5,479 nucleotides of DNA from Spirochaetia bacterium. Its GTDB lineage: Bacteria; Spirochaetota; Spirochaetia; Treponematales; Breznakiellaceae. Shown here piece after piece: positions 1 to 5,228 of the stretch. The position numbers and the translations under genes are program-made. The DNA is taken from positions 1 through 5,479 of the forward strand of contig BNUY01000173.1 in assembly GCA_025997715.1 (NCBI GenBank). Direction: 5' to 3'. The notes beneath the pieces are model-generated. The model saw only the letters and a program-made list of their open reading frames with translations, was not told the origin of the DNA and ran no database searches. The first letter of the stretch is position 1. Every line of letters starts with the position of its first letter.

Positions 1-543
1 CCGGTGCTGCACCTGGATGTGTACGGCACCATAGGCCTGGTGTTCGGTAACAACAATTACCAGAAAATGGCGGACTATTTGGCGGAGCTCAGTAACGCTG
101 CGGCCCCCTTCAAACTGCGGATCGAAGGCCCCATGGATGTGGAGGACCGGGAAAAGCAGATGCAGGCATTGGCGGGATTAACCAGAGCGGTGGATGAGCG
201 GAAAATTCCCGTGGAGATTGTGGCCGATGAATGGTGCAATACCCTGGAGGATATCCGCTACTTCGCCGATAACAAGGCGGGCCACATGGTGCAGATAAAA
301 ACCCCGGACCTGGGGGGCATAGGCAATATTGTTGAAGCGGTGCTCTACTGTAAAGAGAAGGGCATAGGCGCATACCAGGGTGGTACCTGTAATGAAACCG
401 ACCGCTCCGCCCAGGTCTGCGTTCACCTGGCCATGGCCACCCGGCCCGTCCAGATCCTCGCCAAGCCCGGCATGGGGGTTGATGAGGGGTATATGATCGT
501 CCACAACGAGATGCAGCGGATCATCGCGCTGCTGAAGGAGTAA
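1..543 (+). CDS. mal: Methylaspartate ammonia-lyase, C-terminal part (5' end outside window)
   Basis: Converts (2S,3S)-3-methylaspartate to mesaconate and ammonia (EC 4.3.1.2), a cytosolic enolase-superfamily lyase of the methylaspartate route of glutamate fermentation. The frame is open to base 1, so this is the last 180 residues of a protein usually a little over 400 long; the in-frame GTG at 4 is an internal valine. Numbering from that GTG, visible family motifs are HLDVYGTIG (3-11), RIEGPMD (39-45), ADEWCNT (74-80), MVQIKTPDLGG (95-105), GGTCNETD (126-133) and KPGMGVDEG (154-162). The Asp/Glu/Asp metal ligands are present (D5, E41, D75). K99 fits the catalytic Lys331 of the Clostridium tetanomorphum enzyme: its spacing from the metal ligand (24) and to the Cys (30) matches D307/K331/C361 as I remember them. 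The other catalytic base, His194, would lie upstream of the window. The stop is 2 bases before the next gene, and the last codons contain that gene's ribosome binding site. Confidence 0.95.
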   Translation, partial: PVLHLDVYGTIGLVFGNNNYQKMADYLAELSNAAAPFKLRIEGPMDVEDREKQMQALAGLTRAVDERKIPVEIVADEWCNTLEDIRYFADNKAGHMVQIKTPDLGGIGNIVEAVLYCKEKGIGAYQGGTCNETDRSAQVCVHLAMATRPVQILAKPGMGVDEGYMIVHNEMQRIIALLKE

Positions 544-545
544 TT

Positions 546-1925
546 ATGGCACAACGGGAAGAATTTCGGGTATTGTCGGCCACGGCTATTTTGGGCTACG
601 GTTTTCCGGCGGCATCCTTTGAAGCGGGGATGACCCGTAAACCCCACCTTATCGCGGTAGACGCGGGGTCCACCGATCCCGGCCCCTACTACCTGGGGGC
701 GGGGGTTTCCTTTACAGACCGGGGCGCGGTAAAACGGGACCTGGAGATCATGATCAAGGCGGGGATAGCGAACAGTATCCCTGTGGTGATCGGTACTGCG
801 GGCGGCTCCGGCGCGGAACCTCACTTGGCCTGGTGTAAAAAAATCATCGAGGAAATCGCGCAGGAAAACAAACTCCATTTCAAGATGGCGGTGATCCATG
901 CGGAACTGGACAAGGGCTTTATTAAGGAAGAGTTCAAGGCGGGGCGTATTACCCCCCTGGAACCGGCCCCCGCCCTGACCGAAGCGGAGATCGACGCCAC
1001 CACCCATATTGTGGCGCAGATGGGGAACGAACCCTTTATCAAGGCACTGGAAGAAAAGCCTGACGTAATTTTAGCGGGCCGCACCTACGATCCGGTTTGC
1101 TTTGCGGCGCTGCCCATCAAAATGGGATATGACCGGGCGCTTTCCCTTCACCTGGGAAAGATATTGGAGTGCGCTTCTATTTGTGCAACCCCCGGCAGCG
1201 GTTCGGATTGTATGTTCGGTTACATCGGGGAAGATTACTTCCGGGTAGAACCCTTAAACCCCATCCGCAAATGTACCACCCTTTCAGTGGCGGCCCACAC
1301 CCTCTACGAAAAAACAAATCCCTATATACTCCCCGGCCCCGGCGGCCATCTGGATCTCCACAACACCACATTCGAACAGGAAACCGACAACATAGTCCGG
1401 GTAAAGGGAACCGTTTTTGTGCCCGAACAGCATAGCACCGTAAAACTGGAGGGGGCAAAACCCATAGGCTACCGCACCGTTTCTATCGCCGGCAGCCGGG
1501 ACCCCGTCATGATCTCCAAAATTGATGATATCATCAAGGGAGTCAAGGAACGGGTGGCGGACAATTTCCGGGGGACCTTGGAAAACTACCATCTGCGCTT
1601 TAACATCTACGGCAGGGATGGGGTAATGGGAGACCTGGAACCTATGCCGGACACCGCCAATGTCCACGAGTTGGGGATCATCATTGAAGCCATCGCCGCA
1701 AGCCAGGAGCAGGCGGACACCATCTGCGCCTTTGCCCGGTCCACCATGCTCCACTACGGGTACGAAGGGCGGCGATCCACCGCAGGAAACCTGGCCTTCC
1801 CCTATTCCCCCAGCGATTTCCACGCCGGAGCGGTCTACGTGTTCAGCATCTATCATCTGCTCCAAAGCGCCGACCCGGCGTCCCTGTTCCCCATCGAATA
1901 TGTAACTATCGGAGGAGTAAAATAA
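546..1925 (+). CDS. AtuA/DUF1446-family protein (function uncertain)
   Basis: A 459-residue protein resembling the acyclic terpene utilisation AtuA family (DUF1446), whose biochemical role I do not know to be settled. Glycine-rich, family-like blocks are GYGFPAASFEAG (18-29), VDAGSTDPGPYYLGAG (38-53), VIGTAGGSGAEPHLAW (81-96), DVILAGRTYDPVCF (173-186), GKILECASICATPGSGSDC (204-222) and LPGPGGHLDLHN (262-273). No signal peptide or membrane segment is seen, so it is probably cytosolic. Seven cysteines occur, three of them close together (C209, C213, C222). The ATG is supported by AAGGAG at 535-540, five bases upstream and inside the end of the lyase gene, so translation is probably coupled. It is shorter than the roughly 590-residue AtuA proteins I remember and is followed at once by a separate DUF4387 gene, which may replace their C-terminal domain. 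Its place after methylaspartate ammonia-lyase suggests it acts on mesaconate or a nearby intermediate, but this is inference. Confidence 0.85.
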   Translation: MAQREEFRVLSATAILGYGFPAASFEAGMTRKPHLIAVDAGSTDPGPYYLGAGVSFTDRGAVKRDLEIMIKAGIANSIPVVIGTAGGSGAEPHLAWCKKIIEEIAQENKLHFKMAVIHAELDKGFIKEEFKAGRITPLEPAPALTEAEIDATTHIVAQMGNEPFIKALEEKPDVILAGRTYDPVCFAALPIKMGYDRALSLHLGKILECASICATPGSGSDCMFGYIGEDYFRVEPLNPIRKCTTLSVAAHTLYEKTNPYILPGPGGHLDLHNTTFEQETDNIVRVKGTVFVPEQHSTVKLEGAKPIGYRTVSIAGSRDPVMISKIDDIIKGVKERVADNFRGTLENYHLRFNIYGRDGVMGDLEPMPDTANVHELGIIIEAIAASQEQADTICAFARSTMLHYGYEGRRSTAGNLAFPYSPSDFHAGAVYVFSIYHLLQSADPASLFPIEYVTIGGVK

Positions 1926-1928
1926 CCT

Positions 1929-2246
1929 ATGAAAGTAAAACTAACGGATATAACCGACATTATCAGGAGCAAGAATTCCGGACCCTACGAGCTGACCGTG
2001 GATCTGATGTTTTCAAACTTCGATTGGTACAAAAAAGTCTGCGCCGCCGGGGCCGTCAACGAGCAGGTGGTCTGCGGCCTTTACAAGATTAAGAAGGAGG
2101 ACATCATCAACATCATCCATTTTGATCCCGCCAAGGCCATCAAGGTGACCATCAAGCGGCCTCTCTGTTCCGGTGATCCCGGAGAGACCGATGTTTACGG
2201 CGCACAGCAGCACGCGCCGTTTTTGAATCTGGAACTTGACCTGTAA
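1929..2246 (+). CDS. DUF4387 domain protein
   Basis: A 105-residue single-domain protein that I recognise as DUF4387, a family of unknown function usually found beside AtuA/DUF1446 genes. Hallmarks are IIRSKNSGPYELTVDLMF (11-28), IKVTIKRPLCSGDPGETDVYG (71-91, with KR, SGDPGE and DVYG as key parts) and AQQHAPFLNLEL (92-103). There is no signal peptide, membrane segment or CxxC motif; its three cysteines (C38, C49, C80) are scattered. It starts 3 bases after the upstream stop. The purine-rich GGAGGAG at 1911-1917 lies 11-13 bases before the ATG, a long but usable spacing. It is probably the small subunit or partner of the 459-residue protein, because the RSKNSGP block near the start and the RP...Y...L block near the end echo, by eye, the C-terminal domain of full-length AtuA proteins. 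That structural parallel is inference. Confidence 0.85.
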   Translation: MKVKLTDITDIIRSKNSGPYELTVDLMFSNFDWYKKVCAAGAVNEQVVCGLYKIKKEDIINIIHFDPAKAIKVTIKRPLCSGDPGETDVYGAQQHAPFLNLELDL

Positions 2247-2262
2247 GTTATAGGAGATTTAT

Positions 2263-3159
2263 ATGGCAAAAATTGTAGAGTTTATACCGAATTTCAGCGA
2301 GGGGCGCAGGCAGGACGTAATAGACCTGCTGGTGAAGGAAGCCCGCAATGTTCCATCAGTAATACTGCTTGACTATTCTTCCGATGCCAGCCACAACCGC
2401 AGCGTTTTTACCATGGTCGGCGATCCCGATGGCATCGCGGAGGCGGCGTTCAAGCTTTGTAAGCTGGCAAGTGAAAAAATTGACCTCCGCACGCACCAGG
2501 GCGAGCACCCCCGGATGGGCGCCAGCGATGTATTCCCCTTTGTGCCGGTAAAGGAAGTAACCGTGGCGGAGTGCGTGGAACTATCCAAGCGCGTTGCGGA
2601 ACGAATCTGGAAGGAATTGCATATCCCAAGCTTTCTCTATGAAAGCTCCGCCACCCGGCCTGAACGGGAAAACCTCGCGGTGGTCCGCAAGGGCCAGTTT
2701 GAGGGGATGCCGGAGAAATTGCTGAAACCCGAGTGGGCCCCCGACTATGGAGAGCGGAAGGTACATCCCTCCGCGGGAATCATGGCCATCGGCGCACGGC
2801 CGCCGCTTATTGCGTGGAACATCAACCTCAACACACCAGACATCAAAATTGCCAACGCTATTGCAAAAACTATCCGGGGATCAAGCGGCGGTTACCAATA
2901 CTGCAAGGCAATCGGGGTCATGCTGGAGGAGCGGAATATTGCGCAAGTTTCCATCAACATGGTAAACTTTGAGGGAACCCCCCTGTACCGGGTATTCGAA
3001 GCCGTCCGGGCCGAGGCAAAACGCTGGGGGGTCGCCATAACCGGCAGCGAAGTAATCGGCTTGACACCGGTAAAGGCCCTGGCGGACTGCGCGGAGTATT
3101 ACCTGCAAATCGAGAACCTTGATTATAAAAAACAGGTTCTTGAAAATCATTTGTTGTAA
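2263..3159 (+). CDS. ftcD: Glutamate formimidoyltransferase
   Basis: Transfers the formimino group of N-formimino-L-glutamate to tetrahydrofolate, giving 5-formimino-THF and glutamate (EC 2.1.2.5), the glutamate-releasing step of histidine degradation. The 298 residues correspond to the transferase half of mammalian bifunctional FTCD; the cyclodeaminase is encoded separately just downstream. The N-terminal subdomain shows the family opening IPNFSEG (8-14), LLDYSSDASHNRSVFTMVGD (35-54) and THQGEHPRMGASDVFPFVPV (77-96). H82 falls at the same number as the catalytic His82 of porcine FTCD. The C-terminal subdomain includes HPSAGIMAIGARPPLIAWNINL (168-189; key AGIMAIGAR and AWNINL) and QVSINMVNFEGTPLYRVFE (228-246). 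AGGAG at 2252-2256 lies six bases before the ATG, 16 bases after the DUF4387 gene. The protein is complete, with no key residue missing among those I can see. Confidence 0.96.
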   Translation: MAKIVEFIPNFSEGRRQDVIDLLVKEARNVPSVILLDYSSDASHNRSVFTMVGDPDGIAEAAFKLCKLASEKIDLRTHQGEHPRMGASDVFPFVPVKEVTVAECVELSKRVAERIWKELHIPSFLYESSATRPERENLAVVRKGQFEGMPEKLLKPEWAPDYGERKVHPSAGIMAIGARPPLIAWNINLNTPDIKIANAIAKTIRGSSGGYQYCKAIGVMLEERNIAQVSINMVNFEGTPLYRVFEAVRAEAKRWGVAITGSEVIGLTPVKALADCAEYYLQIENLDYKKQVLENHLL

Positions 3160-3163
3160 GGAG
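3158..3163 (+). promoter_or_regulatory. Ribosome binding site that fixes the fchA start
   Basis: AAGGAG, six bases before the ATG at 3170 and overlapping the ftcD stop codon. The same frame also opens earlier, with an ATG at 3119 inside ftcD, which would add 17 residues. That start has no comparable binding site, and the added residues do not resemble the family N-terminus, so 3170 is preferred. Confidence 0.8.
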
Positions 3164-3169
3164 AAAAAC

Positions 3170-3796
3170 ATGCTTATCGATCTGACGGTAGATGGATTTA
3201 TACAGGAAATGAAGTCCGACTCTCCGGCGCCGGGCGGCGGTAGCGCTTCCGCCCTTGCGGGGTCGCTTTCCGCCGCCTTAGGGATTATGGTTGCCAATCT
3301 GACCACCGGCAATGCCCAGTACGCCGGTGTCCAGGGGCAGGTAGAAAAACTGCGCGCCGATCTGGAACCGGTCTTGAAGGATTTGGAACGGTATGTGGAT
3401 GAGGACACCGGAGCTTTCAATGATGTCATGGCCGCCTTTAAGCTCCCCAAGGAAACTGAGGCGGAAAAACTAGCCCGGCGGGATGCGATTCAGGCAAGTA
3501 TGAAAGCCGCCGCCAGCCTGCCGCTGCTTGTTGCGGGGGATTGCCTGCGGGCATTGAAAGGGGCGGTAGAATTACTGCGCATCGGCAACACTAACGCCGC
3601 CAGTGACGCTGCGGTGGCGGGCCGCCTGGCCTATGCCGGGCTCTGGGGTGCGGTGTATAATGTACGCATCAACCTGGGCTCCGTCAAGGACGCTGAATTC
3701 AATGCGGCTAAACGCGCAGAGGTTACGGAATTGCTGGTCCGTGGGGAGGAACTCACCCGTGAATTGAGCCGCCTGGCGGATGAAAAAATGCCATGA
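3170..3796 (+). CDS. fchA: Formimidoyltetrahydrofolate cyclodeaminase (cyclodeaminase/cyclohydrolase family)
   Basis: Most likely converts 5-formimino-THF to 5,10-methenyl-THF and ammonia (EC 4.3.1.4), taking the product of FtcD next door. The same family includes methenyl-THF cyclohydrolases, so some cyclohydrolase activity cannot be excluded. With the start at 3170 the protein has 208 residues, typical for the stand-alone family. Motifs are SPAPGGGSASALAGSLSAALG (18-38; the PAPGGGSASAL signature of the folate site), DEDTGAFNDVMAAFKLPK (77-94), IGNTNAASDAAVAGRLAYAG (138-157) and YNVRINLG (163-170). The composition is alanine-rich and helical with no membrane segment, as expected of this cytosolic four-helix-type enzyme. 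The gene sits between ftcD and hutD. Its stop overlaps the hutD start in an ATGA, so the pair is probably translationally coupled. Confidence 0.93.
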   Translation: MLIDLTVDGFIQEMKSDSPAPGGGSASALAGSLSAALGIMVANLTTGNAQYAGVQGQVEKLRADLEPVLKDLERYVDEDTGAFNDVMAAFKLPKETEAEKLARRDAIQASMKAAASLPLLVAGDCLRALKGAVELLRIGNTNAASDAAVAGRLAYAGLWGAVYNVRINLGSVKDAEFNAAKRAEVTELLVRGEELTRELSRLADEKMP

Positions 3797-4389
3797 CCAT
3801 AACCCTCATCCGGGAGGCAGATCTCCCCCTGTCCTCCTGGGCAGGGGGTACAAGCCGGGAATATTATATTTATCCGCAAGAGGCAACATACGGGAAAAAA
3901 GATTTTCTTGTACGCCTGAGTACGGCGGCATCCAATTCGGATGACCCGAGCGCCTATACGCACCTCCCCGGCATTACCCGGCATTTGATCATCCTTGAAG
4001 GAACGGCGAAGGTTGTGCATGAAGGGCAGTATGAACTTTGTATGAAACCCTACGAACCGGTTGACGTCTTTGACGGCGGCTGGAAAACGGTGGGTCAGGG
4101 CAAGGTTGTGGATTTTAACCTGATGCTCGGTAAGGGCGTACAGGGCAGGATGAGTGTTATTGATTCCAGCCGGGCTTTCTCAGCGGGCGCTCCGAAGATC
4201 GCCGCATCCCATGAATGGCTGGGTCTTTTCTGCGCCGAAGGTACTGCGGCAATCACCGGAACGGGGAAATCCTTTGATCTGCAAAAGGGGGATTTCCTGC
4301 TCCTGGAAGATTTTTCCCGGAAACGCCCGGCGCTCAACATTTTCCTGAACGGGGGTAAACTCATCCGCCTGGATGCCTATCTGGAATGA
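3793..4389 (+). CDS. hutD: HutD-family cupin protein
   Basis: A 198-residue protein of the HutD/Ves family, bicupin-fold proteins found with histidine-utilisation genes. HutD is thought to modulate flux or sense a pathway metabolite (urocanate or formiminoglutamate are discussed), but it is not an established enzyme. Family signatures are WAGGTSREYYIYP (16-28), FLVRLSTAASNSDDPSAYTHLPGITRHLIILEG (38-70, with RLS, the central D residues and LPGITR as key parts), CMKPYEPVDVFDGGW (83-97) and DFNLML (107-112). The second cupin half includes GLFCAEGTAAI (144-154) and LQKGDFLLLED (163-173). The ATG overlaps the fchA stop (ATGA) and there is no good separate Shine-Dalgarno, which points to coupling with fchA. 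It is the last gene of the run; the palindromic element begins 10 bases after its stop. The link with ftcD and fchA supports histidine as the substrate feeding this operon. Confidence 0.9.
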   Translation: MTITLIREADLPLSSWAGGTSREYYIYPQEATYGKKDFLVRLSTAASNSDDPSAYTHLPGITRHLIILEGTAKVVHEGQYELCMKPYEPVDVFDGGWKTVGQGKVVDFNLMLGKGVQGRMSVIDSSRAFSAGAPKIAASHEWLGLFCAEGTAAITGTGKSFDLQKGDFLLLEDFSRKRPALNIFLNGGKLIRLDAYLE

Positions 4390-4399
4390 ACAATCTCTT

Positions 4400-4516
4400 G
4401 AGCCAGTTCCAAAATGCAAGACCAACCACGAATGACACGAAGAACACGAATAAAACAATTCTTATTCGTGTGGATTTGTGTCTTTCGTGGTTAAATTCTT
4501 ATTTTGGAACTGGCTC
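4400..4516. repeat. 117-base imperfect palindromic element with 16-base perfect inverted ends
   Basis: The ends, GAGCCAGTTCCAAAAT at 4400-4415 and its exact reverse complement at 4501-4516, form a 16-base perfect inverted repeat. After a poorly matching stretch of about 8 bases, pairing resumes: 4424-4454 against roughly 4461-4492, with a few mismatches and one bulge, leaving a short loop near 4455-4460. The left arm holds three CACGAA units at 4427, 4436 and 4445 (period 9). The right arm holds the complementary TTCGTG/TTTGTG units at 4465, 4475 and 4484. TCTT occurs directly outside both ends (4396-4399 and 4517-4520), which could be a 4-base target duplication. There is no coding capacity. 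It may be a MITE/REP-like non-autonomous element; as RNA it could form a large hairpin that helps end transcription after hutD or protects the 3' end. A run of U is not obvious, so I do not call it a terminator. Confidence 0.85.
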
Positions 4517-4521
4517 TCTTA

Positions 4522-4527
4522 TATAAA
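4522..4527 (+). promoter_or_regulatory. Possible -10 box for the CCG-protein gene
   Basis: TATAAA just outside the right end of the palindrome and 27 bases before the ATG at 4555. The -35 region at suitable spacing (around 4499-4504, TTATTT) is a poor match and would lie in the repeat end. AT-richness alone could produce this box, so it is only a candidate. The gene needs some promoter, because the palindrome separates it from the upstream operon. A Shine-Dalgarno-like GAGG at 4541-4544 lies 10 bases before the ATG. Confidence 0.25.
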
Positions 4528-4554
4528 TTACTATCAAAGTGAGGGACCTGAGAA

Positions 4555-5214
4555 ATGGGAAAAACTTATTTTAACCCCGGCTGTGCGTTGAGTATTTATA
4601 AGCCAAGCGCAGAGGGTACGTTTTTTCGGTATCTGCAAAGGCATTACGATGAGAACATAGAACTGCATAAAATATGTTGCCGTCATGAGCCGAAAGTTGA
4701 TAAAGGCTCCGTCATAGTCAATATATGCGCAGGATGTCACCGGCGCTTCAGTACGCTTTACGAAGGCGTCTCCACGGTTTCGTTATGGGAAGTCCTGAAT
4801 ACACTTGATACATTCGATTACCCCGACTACAAGGGCCTCCGCGTGTCTATTCACGACCCCTGCCCGATACGGGATAAACCGCAGGTTCATAATGCTGTTC
4901 GGAGTCTGCTAAAAAAGATGAACATTGAGATTGAGGAGACCGCCCGTCACTCCGGGAAATCGATATGCTGCGGGGATAGCTTTTATCCAAACCTCTCTTT
5001 GGAAGAAGTTCATGAAAAAATGAAAAAACGCGCCGGCTCCATGCCATGCCGGGATGTCGTCGTTTACTGTGTGTCCTGCATAAAGTCCCTATATATCGGA
5101 GAAAAGAGGCCAAGACATCTCGGGGACTTGCTGCTTGGTGAGGAGACATTTCCGGAGGTGTATGACACCGAAGCCTGGCATACGCAGTTGCAAGGGTATA
5201 TTGCGGAGCATTGA
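4555..5214 (+). CDS. Small CCG-domain (HdrB-like) Fe-S binding protein
   Basis: A 219-residue cytosolic-looking protein with two cysteine-rich CCG-type motifs, as in heterodisulfide reductase subunit B, GlpC/GlcF and LutA families, where such motifs bind non-cubane Fe-S clusters in electron transfer or disulfide reduction. The first motif is C10 (NPGCALSIY), C41-C42 and C58-x2-C61 (CAGC); its CC-to-CxxC spacer is only 15. The second is C103 (HDPCPIRD), C138-C139-G140 and C172-x2-C175 (CVSC), with spacers of 34 and 32, close to the canonical pattern. Length is well below the roughly 290-residue HdrB, and no separate ferredoxin domain is present. It would need a partner that I do not see in the window. 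It is more AT-rich than the operon (a sampled 60 bases at 4621-4680 is 35% GC against 67% at 961-1020) and sits just after a repeat element. The partner and exact reaction are unknown. Confidence 0.8.
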   Translation: MGKTYFNPGCALSIYKPSAEGTFFRYLQRHYDENIELHKICCRHEPKVDKGSVIVNICAGCHRRFSTLYEGVSTVSLWEVLNTLDTFDYPDYKGLRVSIHDPCPIRDKPQVHNAVRSLLKKMNIEIEETARHSGKSICCGDSFYPNLSLEEVHEKMKKRAGSMPCRDVVVYCVSCIKSLYIGEKRPRHLGDLLLGEETFPEVYDTEAWHTQLQGYIAEH

Positions 5215-5228
5215 ATGGAGTTTCCGTC

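Noticed and set aside
423..1007. A 194-residue open frame on the minus strand across the lyase/AtuA junction
   Set aside because: It overlaps two well-supported plus-strand genes, has no recognisable motif, is rich in R/G/H as expected of an antisense frame in GC-rich coding DNA, and has no binding site of its own.
1284..1865. A 193-residue open frame on the minus strand inside the AtuA-like gene
   Set aside because: It lies wholly antisense to a conserved-family gene; low-complexity G/V/D text without domain features. Long shadow frames are common at this GC content.
3119..3169. An upstream ATG that would extend the cyclodeaminase by 17 residues into ftcD
   Set aside because: It has no Shine-Dalgarno there, while AAGGAG sits six bases before the ATG at 3170, and the family N-terminus fits the shorter form.
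2881..3450. A 189-residue open frame on the minus strand over the ftcD/fchA junction
   Set aside because: It lies antisense to two genes with clear catalytic motifs and matches no protein family I recognise.
4400..4516. CRISPR array or standard rho-independent terminator
   Set aside because: The repeated units are 9 bases apart with no unique spacers, so it is not CRISPR. The stem is very long and imperfect and is followed by CTCTTATATAAA rather than a T run, so it is not a standard terminator.
4534..4740. A 68-residue minus-strand frame at the start of the CCG-protein gene
   Set aside because: It is antisense to the NPGC and CAGC motif regions of the CCG protein and has no recognisable features.
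5215..5228. A bidirectional terminator between the convergent genes
   Set aside because: Only a weak GGA/TCC pairing around 5218-5230 is visible, without a stable stem or T tract.
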